From Candidatus Sulfopaludibacter sp. SbA3 (lineage in GTDB: Bacteria > Acidobacteriota > Terriglobia > Bryobacterales > Bryobacteraceae), in assembly GCA_945890485.1 (NCBI GenBank), contig CAMDCN010000014.1:107870-171869 (forward strand): a stretch of DNA of 64,000 nucleotides, written 5' to 3'. Every line of letters starts with the position of its first letter. Position 1 is the stretch's first letter. The notes under the pieces were generated by a model. It was not told the DNA's origin. It saw only the letters and a list, made by a program, of their open reading frames with translations, and did not search any database. Position numbers and translations under genes: made by a program. This document shows, in pieces, positions 15,974 to 24,138 of this stretch.

Positions 15974-17386
15974 ATGGCCATTACCGCGACGCTGCCCGTC
16001 GCTCGCATCCTGATCGCCGACGACGAAGAGAATCAGCGCACCGGCCTCGCTGCCATGATCCGTGGCTGGGGCTTCGCCGCCGATACCGCCTGCGACGGCC
16101 AGGAGGCCCTCGATAAGCTCCTCGCCGAGCCCGCCGCCGTGCTCCTCACGGACCTGAAGATGCCCCGCATGGACGGCTTCGAACTCCTCCGCCGTCTCCC
16201 CGTCGAAGGCATTCAAACCCCGGCCATCGTCCTCACGGCCTTCGGCAACATCGAGACAGCCTTGGCGACCATGCACGACCTCGGCGCATTCTGGTTCCTC
16301 GAAAAGCCGATTCAGCCGTCGGTACTTCGCGTCCTCCTCGACCGCGCGGTGGCCCACGGCCGCCTCACCGAAGAGACCTACCGCTTACAGCGCCAGCTTT
16401 CAAGCCACGGCACCCTGGGCGACATGACCGGCCAGTCGCCCGCCATGCGCCGCATTTTTTCCCTGATTGAACAGGTCGCCCCCAGCAAGGCAGCCGTTCT
16501 GATCACGGGTGAGAGCGGCACCGGCAAGGAACTTGTCGCCCGTTCCATGCACTCGCTCAGCCCGCGCGCCGGCGGCCCCTTCGTCGCGCTCAACTGCGCC
16601 GCGATGCCGGAAACCTTGATCGAGAGCGAACTCTTTGGCCACGAGAAAGGCGCCTTCACGGGCGCCATCGAACGCCGCGCCGGCTGCTTCGAACTAGCGC
16701 AAAACGGCACGCTGCTGCTCGACGAGATCGGCGACATGCCGCTATCGACGCAAGCCAAACTCCTGCGCGTCCTCGAGGACTCCCGCGTCCGGCGCCTGGG
16801 CGGGCGCAACGAACTGCTCGTCGACGTCCGCGTCGTCGCCTCCACGAACAAGGTGTTGCCGGACGCAATCCGTCGAAACGAGTTCCGCGAAGATCTGTAC
16901 TATCGCCTGAATGTATTCGAAATCACGCTCCCCCCCCTGCGAGAGCGCCTCGACGATATCCCTCTCCTCGCCCAAGCCCTGCTCCTCGACCTCAACCGCA
17001 AGCACCGCACTCAGGTCCCCGAAATCTCATCGGAAGCGATGGACCTCCTTTGCGCCCACCGCTGGCCGGGAAACGTTCGGGAACTCCGGAACGCCATCGA
17101 ACGCGCCGTGATTCTCGCCGGCGATATGCCCATTCTTCCGCAGCACCTGCCCACCACCCTCTACCCGCGCGTGCCCATCCCACCCAGCCAGGCTTCCAGC
17201 CAGATCGTCATCCCGCTCGGCTCTAGCCTCGCCGAAGCCGAACGGGAAATCCTGATCCAGACCCTCCATTTCACCAAGGGCAACAAGAGCCGCACAGCCG
17301 AAATCCTGGGCGTCAGTTTCAAAACAATTTTCAGCCGTCTGAAGGAGCTTCCGCCCATGGACTACAACCCCAAGCCCGGAACCTAA
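15974..17386 (+). CDS. sigma-54-dependent response regulator (NtrC family)
   Basis: 470 residues from the ATG at 15974. The receiver domain (about 10-125) has acidic pair Asp16-Asp17, phosphoacceptor Asp60 in LLTDLKMPRMDG, Thr87 and Lys110. The AAA+ domain has Walker A GESGTGKE, the sigma-54 contact loop GAFTGA, Walker B LLLDEIGD and an arginine-finger region FREDLYYRLNVF. A C-terminal Fis-type helix-turn-helix is at about 430-462 (RTAEILGVSFKTIFSRLKEL). It activates RpoN promoters when phosphorylated. The kinase gene follows 4 bp later. Its own promoter is sigma-54-like, so it may be autoregulated. Confidence 0.94.
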   Translation: MAITATLPVARILIADDEENQRTGLAAMIRGWGFAADTACDGQEALDKLLAEPAAVLLTDLKMPRMDGFELLRRLPVEGIQTPAIVLTAFGNIETALATMHDLGAFWFLEKPIQPSVLRVLLDRAVAHGRLTEETYRLQRQLSSHGTLGDMTGQSPAMRRIFSLIEQVAPSKAAVLITGESGTGKELVARSMHSLSPRAGGPFVALNCAAMPETLIESELFGHEKGAFTGAIERRAGCFELAQNGTLLLDEIGDMPLSTQAKLLRVLEDSRVRRLGGRNELLVDVRVVASTNKVLPDAIRRNEFREDLYYRLNVFEITLPPLRERLDDIPLLAQALLLDLNRKHRTQVPEISSEAMDLLCAHRWPGNVRELRNAIERAVILAGDMPILPQHLPTTLYPRVPIPPSQASSQIVIPLGSSLAEAEREILIQTLHFTKGNKSRTAEILGVSFKTIFSRLKELPPMDYNPKPGT

Positions 17387-17390
17387 CCCA

Positions 17391-19292
17391 ATGGCCTACC
17401 GCCACCTCTCGCTCAAAGCCCGCCTTCGCCTCGGCACCATCCTGCTCGTCACCATCCTCGTCCTTGCTCTCGCCGGCCTAAACCTCCACCGCGCCATTCA
17501 GGAAACCTTCTCCGACGTGCAGGTCCGCGCCCTCACCAATGCCGCCCAAATCCGCGACTTTCTCCTTGACCGGATCGCCACCCAAGCCGCCGCCGCCGTT
17601 CCCCGGCCCACCAACTTCGAAGAGACGAAGGAGTTGTGGACTAAAATCATCCGCGAGGATCAACAACTCGCCGAGCTGCTCGTTAAAGCGGTTGCCAATT
17701 CCAACCTCGTCGCCGATATCTACATCACCGACGACCAGTTCCACATCCTGAACTCCTCGAACCCGGCTCGATCGAAAGGCCTGGCCCCGGTCCTCCCCGA
17801 CTACCTCACCCTGCAAAAAAGACCGATCTTTGAACGGCTGATGGAAATTCTTACACGGTCTCAGGACTACGTCCTGGCAATTCCTTTAGGCGAAATCGGG
17901 AAAGACCAGGAAATTTTTTCCATTCGCATTGTGACCTCGTCGTTGCTCATTGGCGAGGCCGTCCGCCCCGAACTCGTCAGTGTCGGCGCCGTCTCCGCCA
18001 TCGCGCTCGGCGTGTCGATCCTCTACACGTTCCTTTTCTCGAACCTGATGCTGCGCCCCATCGCGCGCATCGGCGAGACCATCGATCGGATCGCCGCCGG
18101 CGAGTTCTCCGCCGACCCGCTCCGCGCCCGCGCCGAAACTCCGGAGGTGGCTGCGCTGCAATCCAAGCTCGGAGTGCTGGACCAACAAGTTCGCGGCGCT
18201 CGCCAGGATGTCCTCACCATGCAAGGCAACATCGAGCAACTCCTCGAACGCATGGAGTCCGTTGTCCTGCTTTTCGACCGCGGCCACCGATTGCTGATGG
18301 CCGGGCGTCCGGTCGAACGATTGTTTCATCTTCCCCACGCCGGCCTCACCGGCCGTCCTGTCACTGACCTTTTCCCTCCAACCACGCCGATCGGATCGGC
18401 CATCCAAACCGCCATCCAGTTCAACAAGCCGCTTACCGGAATTCTAGTCACCCACACCACCCCCACCCAGGAGAACCTGCGCCTGCTGATGAGCCTCGAC
18501 TGGTCCGATGGCCGGCTGCTCGTCACCCTGCGGGACGCCGAAAGCCGGCAGCAACTCGCCTCCCTGCTCGACCTATCGGCGCGGCTTACGGCCATCAATC
18601 GGGTCACCAGCGGAGTTGCGCACGAAATCAAGAATCCGCTGAACGCCATCGCGATCCATCTGGAAGTCTTGCGTTCGCGCCTGACATCCGACGACGCCGA
18701 AACGCAAACGGAAGTCGATATCATCTCGCGGGAAATCTCCCGCCTCGACCGTGTCGTAAAGGGATTCCTGTCCTTCACTCGTCCCGTCGAGGTGTCGCTC
18801 GACTCGCTGGATCTGGTCCCGTTGGTCTACGAAGTAGCCGAACTGGTCGCGCCCCACGCCGGTGCGCCAGGAGTCGATATTGTTGTCAGCCACAATACAC
18901 CCCACGCCATGGCCATGATCGACCGGGATCTGTTCAAGCAGGCCGTGATGAACGTAACATTAAACGGAATTGAGGCCATGCCTTCCGGCGGTACGCTGCT
19001 GCTGCGCTTGATTGCCTCGCCACTCGCTGTTACGGTGGAGATATCCGATCAAGGCGGCGGGATCTCTGATGAACTCCGCTCCCGCATCTTTCAGCTGTAC
19101 TTCACCACCAAGCCCGGCGGCAGCGGGATTGGTCTGGCCACGACCTTTCAGGCCGTGCAACTCATGGGCGGTTCCATCAGCCTAACGAGCGAACCTGGTT
19201 TGGGTTCCACGTTCCGATTGTCTTTTCATTCCGCCTCCCTTCCCGGCGCGCCCTTGGCGACGATGGAAAAGGTTCCCTCTTTCGAAGCATGA
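17391..19292 (+). CDS. membrane sensor histidine kinase, partner of the NtrC-type regulator
   Basis: 633 residues. TM1 (about 13-33), an extracytoplasmic sensor region (about 34-195), TM2 (about 196-217), HAMP (about 218-272) and a PAS-like domain (about 280-385) are followed by the HisKA dimerisation domain with phospho-His411 in GVAHEIKNPLNAIA. The ATPase domain has an N box around Asn525, G1 DQGGG (553-557) and G2 GSGIGLA. It lacks a receiver. The signal is unknown. The gene is cotranscribed with the regulator upstream and a lipoprotein downstream (4-bp overlap). Confidence 0.93.
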   Translation: MAYRHLSLKARLRLGTILLVTILVLALAGLNLHRAIQETFSDVQVRALTNAAQIRDFLLDRIATQAAAAVPRPTNFEETKELWTKIIREDQQLAELLVKAVANSNLVADIYITDDQFHILNSSNPARSKGLAPVLPDYLTLQKRPIFERLMEILTRSQDYVLAIPLGEIGKDQEIFSIRIVTSSLLIGEAVRPELVSVGAVSAIALGVSILYTFLFSNLMLRPIARIGETIDRIAAGEFSADPLRARAETPEVAALQSKLGVLDQQVRGARQDVLTMQGNIEQLLERMESVVLLFDRGHRLLMAGRPVERLFHLPHAGLTGRPVTDLFPPTTPIGSAIQTAIQFNKPLTGILVTHTTPTQENLRLLMSLDWSDGRLLVTLRDAESRQQLASLLDLSARLTAINRVTSGVAHEIKNPLNAIAIHLEVLRSRLTSDDAETQTEVDIISREISRLDRVVKGFLSFTRPVEVSLDSLDLVPLVYEVAELVAPHAGAPGVDIVVSHNTPHAMAMIDRDLFKQAVMNVTLNGIEAMPSGGTLLLRLIASPLAVTVEISDQGGGISDELRSRIFQLYFTTKPGGSGIGLATTFQAVQLMGGSISLTSEPGLGSTFRLSFHSASLPGAPLATMEKVPSFEA

Positions 19293-19900
19293 GAATTTCT
19301 GTTCTTCTCCTCAGTCTCGGTCTTGCTTCGTGCAGCGTATTCCGGCCTACTCGCGTCCCGCCTCCGCCTGGCCCCATTCCCGCTCGCATTCCTTCGGGCA
19401 CCGTCGCCACCGCTCCTCCCCCCTCGAAGCCCCTGCCCGAACCGCCCCCTCTCGAAGCCCCTGTAACGGCCACAGCGGAGAAACCGGTCCCGCCGGCCGT
19501 TGAGATGCCGAAATCCGCCAAGCGCCCTCCGGCGCGCCGGCGGCGCCGCATCGCCGTTCGAAAACCGGCGCCGTCCCCGCCGCCTCCGGTCGTGGTCGAG
19601 TCCGCTCCGGAGCCCCCCGAACCGGAGCCCACGCCGCTTCTGCAACTCGGAGAAGTCCTCGGGCCCCAGCAGCGCGCCGAACTCCTCCGGCAAACGGACG
19701 CCCTGCTCGCGATCTGCGAACGCGCAGTCACCACCGCGACACCCCGTCTTCTGGCTCCCACCCAAGCCGACCTGCTCAACCGCGTTCGCACCTTATCCCA
19801 ACTCTCCCGCGATGCCCGCGAACGCAGCCCGGCAGAGGCTCGCAACCTGGCCGAACGCGCCCGCCTCTTCGCGGAACGCCTCCTCGAAGACCTCCGGTAA
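19289..19900 (+). CDS. proline-rich lipoprotein cotranscribed with the sigma-54 two-component system
   Basis: 203 residues. The lipobox LASC places the lipidated cysteine at 15. Residues about 18-120 are very rich in Pro and Ala with an Arg cluster (ARRRRR near 82), a layout suited to spanning the periplasm or binding peptidoglycan. The C-terminal 80 residues are helical with heptad-like Leu/Ala spacing. ATGA overlap with the kinase gene indicates a third member of the operon. It could be an accessory sensor or a structural target of the pathway. No family is recognised. Confidence 0.72.
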   Translation: MRISVLLLSLGLASCSVFRPTRVPPPPGPIPARIPSGTVATAPPPSKPLPEPPPLEAPVTATAEKPVPPAVEMPKSAKRPPARRRRRIAVRKPAPSPPPPVVVESAPEPPEPEPTPLLQLGEVLGPQQRAELLRQTDALLAICERAVTTATPRLLAPTQADLLNRVRTLSQLSRDARERSPAEARNLAERARLFAERLLEDLR

Positions 19901-19908
19901 AAGAAAAA

Positions 19909-19942
19909 GGCCCGGATCGGGAGAAGACTCCCGGTCCGGGCC
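19909..19942 (-). terminator. strong intrinsic terminator between convergent operons
   Basis: A 15-bp stem with one G-T pair and a 4-nt loop. On the minus strand it is followed by TTTTTCTTTT, making a textbook terminator for the OmpA-family gene. It starts 8 bp after the stop of the plus-strand lipoprotein gene and may also stop that transcript. Confidence 0.85.
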
Positions 19943-19973
19943 AAATCGCCGCATTGCGACAGCGAAACTGTGA

Positions 19974-20747
19974 TTAGAAGGACTTGGCTACCGTGTCGGC
20001 CTTCGTCTCAGCCTTTGCCTCCGGCAGAGCGTAAACCTTCACTTCCACGCGGCGGTTCTGCTGCCGGCCAGCTTTCGTCTTGTTGTCAGCCACGGGCTGC
20101 TCAGCACCAACGCCCAACATCTGGATCCGGCGCAGCGGAATATTGTGGTTCAGCGTCAGGTAGCGCACCACCGCAGTTGCCCGGCGACGGCTCAATTCCT
20201 GGTTATAGTTGGCATTGCCAGCAGGATCCGTAAAGCCCTGCACTTCGATCACGTAGCGCTTCTGGTTGGCGAGCGACGCAGCGAAGGAATCCAACTTCGC
20301 CTTGGCGTCAACCGTCAAGTCCGCCCGGTCGAAGCCGAACACGACATTCTCGTCGCGCAACATCTGGTAGTTGTCGAGGTTCTCGTACATCCGGTCAATC
20401 GATCGCTCGTTCGCGGCCGCTTTGCTGATGCCCTCTTCGGCCAGCGTGTACGCGCCGTTGGCACGGGTTCCCGCTTCGCCGGCACGCGTGCCAGCCTGTT
20501 TGGCCAGTTCCGTGGCAGACTTCGCTTCCTGCCCGGCGCCGGTCGCCAATTCTTCGGCGCGCGACACCTGTTTTTCGAGTTGATCGATGTCAGCCGTGTT
20601 CTGCTTGGCCGTGGACTCTACCTGCCCCACCCGGGCATCCACCGGGGCCACGGAGGCACGAACAAATCGTTTGGTCGCGCAGCCCGTTCCGACGAACATC
20701 AGGGAGGCTGAGGCGAAAATTAATGCAACCTTCGGGGTCAAGATCAT
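19974..20747 (-). CDS. OmpA-family lipoprotein
   Basis: 257 residues. It has a lipoprotein signal with Cys23 in VGTGCATK, then a long Ala/Glu/Lys-rich coiled coil (about 35-115), and an OmpA-like peptidoglycan-binding domain (about 130-245) with FGFDRADLTVDAKAKL and the NxxLSxRRA-type helix (NQELSRRRATAV). It likely tethers the outer membrane to the wall. AGGAG sits 6-8 nt before the ATG. A sigma-54 promoter lies 31-46 bp upstream, linking it to the NtrC-type operon that converges on it. Confidence 0.9.
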   Translation of the reverse strand: MILTPKVALIFASASLMFVGTGCATKRFVRASVAPVDARVGQVESTAKQNTADIDQLEKQVSRAEELATGAGQEAKSATELAKQAGTRAGEAGTRANGAYTLAEEGISKAAANERSIDRMYENLDNYQMLRDENVVFGFDRADLTVDAKAKLDSFAASLANQKRYVIEVQGFTDPAGNANYNQELSRRRATAVVRYLTLNHNIPLRRIQMLGVGAEQPVADNKTKAGRQQNRRVEVKVYALPEAKAETKADTVAKSF

Positions 20748-20777
20748 TGGGAAAGCTCCTTTCTGATCTGGAGGAGT

Positions 20778-20793
20778 TGCAACCGCAATGCCA
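20778..20793 (-). promoter_or_regulatory. sigma-54 (-24/-12) promoter of the OmpA-family gene
   Basis: Minus-strand TGGCAT, 5 bp, TTGCA. The predicted start site near 20767 gives a leader of about 20 nt that contains the AGGAG ribosome binding site of the gene at 20747, a fully consistent arrangement. Confidence 0.7.
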
Positions 20794-20868
20794 AACAGAT
20801 AAGTCCAATATTTTCAGCACGGCCAATCCAAACCCTGCAAAAATTACCGACACCTCCAGATCGCTCGC

Positions 20869-22569
20869 TCAAGACACCTGTGCGAATTCTCGACACTCGC
20901 CCGCTTCATTCAAAAAGCGGGCCGCCCTGTCTCGGCCCATATAACGATCCAAAAGTGCCCGGTCGGCGGCTCGTAAGTCGACAAGAATCATCCCGTCCAG
21001 CGCATTCCCAAACTTCGGATCAACACTGAAACCCAACATCTTGGCCCCCAGCCGGCAGTACTGCCGCAGCAGAACCGGCAACCCCTTCCCGTCGGGCTCC
21101 ATGTCCATTATTGGCGCTCCCAGCTCCTCCGGATCCCGAGCCAGTTGGACCAAGGAATCGATCTCCCATTCCACAAGCAGCTTTCGAAACGGCCGCCTCG
21201 GCCGCACCAGCCGTGCCAACGCCGCGTCGCGCTGCCACGTCTGGAAGTACCGGACAATCAACCGCCGAGAGATCTCCGAATAGTCATTGCTGATGCTCAC
21301 CGCCCCGAACAACACCGGCGCTTCTGGCCGCCGCGCCACGTATTGTCCGATTCCCTTCCACAGCAATAACAACGGCGCATACTGCCGTTGATACTCCGGA
21401 CGGACAAAACTCCGTCCTAACTCCACCGCCGGTCCGATCCGGGTCAAAAACCGCCGATCGAACGAGAACAGCGTTCGCGAATAGAGGTCTCCCAGCGCCA
21501 CATCCGCCGTATGCGCCAACCTGTAGCCGCCCACGATCTCCTGTTTCTCCCGGTTCCAGATGAACAACTGCTGATAGTGCGCGTCAAAGCGATCCAGATC
21601 CAATGCCCGTCCGCACCCTTCCCCCACCGCCCGAAAGGTCAATTCGCGCAGCCTGCCAATCTCCCGCAGTATCGCCGGAATCTGGTGCGCCGACGCGAAC
21701 CACACAGAAAGCTCCTTCGCCTCATCCAACTTCTGATCCGCCGGCAACAACGCCAATTCGCGCGCAAGCGTGGACCGATCCGCCTCCGGCACCAAGCAAT
21801 CAGCCCCCGCAACCTTCGCACTCGCCGCCGCCTGGCCCCGTTGCGCGAGCAGATACGTGCGTGAGCGTAGATAGTCCGCCGCGGCCCGGTCATCCCCAAA
21901 ACTGCCCAGCGTTGCGGCCGGGATCGCCCGCCCCACCCGCACCTCCACCGGGTGCCCGCGTTTATTCAGAAACTCCGCGGGCAGGGCCGCGGTCCGCAGC
22001 TTCGCATGCAACAGCCCCAACAAATGGAAGTTCACCGAGTTGCTGCCCGAGAAATGCAAAGGCACCGTCACCGCCCCGCACTTGCGCGCCAGCCACGCGG
22101 CGGAGGGAATCCACTGCGGATCTACAATCCCGCGCCGCTTAAAGTCGATCGTCGACACTTCGCCCGCCGGGAACATAACCAGCAGCCCACCACCCTTCAA
22201 CCACGCCAGGCATTCCCGCAACCCTCGCGAATTGAATCGCGCCGACTGGCTCCGGTCAGCGATGGGATCCACCCAGATGCAGATCCGGTTTAACTCCGTG
22301 ATCTCCGCCAGCAACTGATTCGTGACGATCCGCACATCGGGCCGTAACGGAGTCAGAATCTGCGTCAGAATCAACCCCTCCAACATGCCGTAGGGATGAT
22401 TGCAGACAATCACCGCCGGCCCTGTTTTGGGAATCCGCTCTAAGTCGGGGTCATGCAGTTGCAGCTTCACACCCAATTCATCCAGCATCCGCCGTGTCAG
22501 CGCACGCTCATCCCCACCGCGCATCCGGGCATAAAAATCCCGCAGGGCCTTGATCTGAAAGGTGTCCAT
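20869..22569 (-). CDS. olsF: bifunctional acyltransferase, OlsF-like (ornithine lipid synthesis)
   Basis: 566 residues. The N-terminal half is a PlsC-like acyltransferase: NHPYGMLEG gives the His-x5-acidic motif, with Glu where Asp is common, followed by FPAGEVS. The C-terminal half (about 300-545) resembles the OlsB/GNAT N-acyltransferase (FDAHYQQLFIWNREKQEIVGGYRLA, ELGRSFVRPEYQRQ). The fusion order matches OlsF of Serratia, where both acylations of ornithine are done by one protein, giving a phosphorus-free membrane lipid. COG3176 hemolysin-like proteins share the parts, so the substrate is inferred. TACTCT lies 8 nt before the ATG. Confidence 0.72.
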   Translation of the reverse strand: MDTFQIKALRDFYARMRGGDERALTRRMLDELGVKLQLHDPDLERIPKTGPAVIVCNHPYGMLEGLILTQILTPLRPDVRIVTNQLLAEITELNRICIWVDPIADRSQSARFNSRGLRECLAWLKGGGLLVMFPAGEVSTIDFKRRGIVDPQWIPSAAWLARKCGAVTVPLHFSGSNSVNFHLLGLLHAKLRTAALPAEFLNKRGHPVEVRVGRAIPAATLGSFGDDRAAADYLRSRTYLLAQRGQAAASAKVAGADCLVPEADRSTLARELALLPADQKLDEAKELSVWFASAHQIPAILREIGRLRELTFRAVGEGCGRALDLDRFDAHYQQLFIWNREKQEIVGGYRLAHTADVALGDLYSRTLFSFDRRFLTRIGPAVELGRSFVRPEYQRQYAPLLLLWKGIGQYVARRPEAPVLFGAVSISNDYSEISRRLIVRYFQTWQRDAALARLVRPRRPFRKLLVEWEIDSLVQLARDPEELGAPIMDMEPDGKGLPVLLRQYCRLGAKMLGFSVDPKFGNALDGMILVDLRAADRALLDRYMGRDRAARFLNEAGECREFAQVS

Positions 22570-22577
22570 TGAGCCAG

Positions 22578-22583
22578 AGAGTA
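22578..22583 (-). promoter_or_regulatory. -10-like box for the OlsF-like gene (leaderless type)
   Basis: On the minus strand TACTCT ends 8 nt before the ATG at 22569. No Shine-Dalgarno sequence is seen. Confidence 0.35.
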
Positions 22584-22647
22584 CGCCCCGACCGTTGCAC
22601 CGCGATGAAGAATCCGTGAGTGTTCCATCAACTCTCGATCCCGCTGC

Positions 22648-22653
22648 TACAAT
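22648..22653 (+). promoter_or_regulatory. -10-like box for gcvT (leaderless type)
   Basis: TACAAT ends 8 nt before the gcvT ATG. The 92-bp divergent region is too short to hold a tandem glycine riboswitch. Confidence 0.4.
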
Positions 22654-22661
22654 GAGTCTTC

Positions 22662-23753
22662 ATGCCCGCCCCCACCCCCCTCAAGACCACCCCGCTCCAC
22701 GGCATCCATCGAAATTCCGGAGCAAAAATGGTGGATTTCGGCGGCTGGGACATGCCCGTTCAATACACTGGCATCCTTGACGAACACCAGACGGTGCGCA
22801 CCGCCGTCGGGCTTTTCGATGTCTCCCACATGGGCGAAATCGAAATTCGCGGCCCGCAAGCCTTCGACCTCGTCCAATGGATCTCGTCCAACGACGCCGC
22901 CAAGCTGAAGATCGGCCAAGCCCACTACTCCGGCCTCCTCTATGACCACGGCGGGTTCGTCGACGACATCCTGGTCCACAAGGTGGCCGACGACCACTAC
23001 TTCCTCTGCGTCAACGCCTCGAACCAGGATGCGGACTTCGACCACATCGTCAGCCAGAACCGGTTCGACGCCGAAGTGGAAAACGCCGGTGCGCGTTACG
23101 CGCAACTCGCCATCCAGGGCCCCCTCGGCCCCGCCACCCTCCAACAACTCACCACGACTGACCTCGCCCCCATCAAGTACTACCATTTCGTCGACGGCGA
23201 AGTCGCCGGCGTTCCGGCGCGCATCGCCCGCACCGGCTATACCGGCGAAGACGGATTCGAAATCTACGTTCCCCCTTCTGAAGCCCCCGCCCTTTGGACG
23301 AAACTCGTTGAACTCGGCGCGAAACCCGCTGGCCTCGGTGCCCGCAACACGCTTCGCCTCGAAGCCGCCATGGCCCTCTACGGGCATGAGATCGACGCAA
23401 CGATCTCGCCACTCGAAGCGGGCCTTTCCTGGATCGTCAAGTTCGACAAAGGCGACTTCAACGGCCGTTCCAAACTCGCCGAACAGAAGGCCGCCGGCAT
23501 CACCCGCAAGCTCTGCGGCTTTGAGATGACCGAACGCGGCATCGGCCGCGATGGCTACGAAATCTCTGTCGACGGCGTCAAGGCGGGCTGGGTAACCAGC
23601 GGCGGCCCCTCGCCGACCACCGGCAAGAACTTTGGCCTCTGTTATCTTCCCCTTGCCTACGCCACTCCCGGTCAGGCCATCCAGATCAGTATTCGCAATC
23701 AGCCCGTTGGGGCTGTTGTTGTTCCCACCCCCTTTTACAAGCGAGCGAAATAG
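22662..23753 (+). CDS. gcvT: glycine cleavage system T protein (aminomethyltransferase)
   Basis: 363 residues, full length. The N-terminal segment LHGIHRNSGAKMVDFGGWDMPVQY is diagnostic. VSHMGEIEIRG, YTGEDGFEIYV and RLEAAMALYGHEID follow, then the C-terminal barrel with GWVTSGGPSPTTGKN. It transfers the aminomethyl group from lipoyl-GcvH to tetrahydrofolate, releasing ammonia. gcvH starts 3 bp after its stop. No gcvP follows. Confidence 0.96.
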   Translation: MPAPTPLKTTPLHGIHRNSGAKMVDFGGWDMPVQYTGILDEHQTVRTAVGLFDVSHMGEIEIRGPQAFDLVQWISSNDAAKLKIGQAHYSGLLYDHGGFVDDILVHKVADDHYFLCVNASNQDADFDHIVSQNRFDAEVENAGARYAQLAIQGPLGPATLQQLTTTDLAPIKYYHFVDGEVAGVPARIARTGYTGEDGFEIYVPPSEAPALWTKLVELGAKPAGLGARNTLRLEAAMALYGHEIDATISPLEAGLSWIVKFDKGDFNGRSKLAEQKAAGITRKLCGFEMTERGIGRDGYEISVDGVKAGWVTSGGPSPTTGKNFGLCYLPLAYATPGQAIQISIRNQPVGAVVVPTPFYKRAK

Positions 23754-23756
23754 CCC

Positions 23757-24131
23757 ATGTATCCAGACAACTACCGTTACACAAAAGAGCACGAATGGGT
23801 TCTGGCCGACGGTGACACCGGCACCATCGGCATCACCGACCATGCCCAGTCCGAACTCGGCGACATCGTCTTCGTCGATTTGCCCAAAGTCGGAGCTACC
23901 ATCGAACAAGGAAAGACCTTCGGCTCCGTCGAGAGCGTCAAGGCCGTCTCCGACCTCTATGCGCCGGTCACCGGCGAAGTCATCGAAGTGAATGGCGACC
24001 TTAACGCAAAGCCGGAAGCGTTGAACTCCGACCCGCACGGCGCCGCCTGGCTCATCAAGGTGAAAATTTCGCAGCCAGCCGAAGTCGACGGCCTGCTCTC
24101 CGCCGCTGATTATCAGGCCTACCTCGGCTAG
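23757..24131 (+). CDS. gcvH: glycine cleavage system H protein (lipoyl carrier)
   Basis: 124 residues. The hammerhead fold carries the lipoylated Lys62 in SVESVKAVSDLYAPVTGEV. It shuttles the aminomethyl intermediate among the P, T and L proteins. It is coupled to gcvT upstream (3 bp). The next gene, 7 bp downstream, is a membrane glycosyltransferase and not gcvP, so the decarboxylase must be encoded elsewhere. Confidence 0.96.
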   Translation: MYPDNYRYTKEHEWVLADGDTGTIGITDHAQSELGDIVFVDLPKVGATIEQGKTFGSVESVKAVSDLYAPVTGEVIEVNGDLNAKPEALNSDPHGAAWLIKVKISQPAEVDGLLSAADYQAYLG

Positions 24132-24138
24132 CCCTCTC

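Noticed and set aside
22570..22661. Glycine riboswitch before gcvT
   Set aside because: The divergent gap is only 92 bp and shows no conserved aptamer helices.
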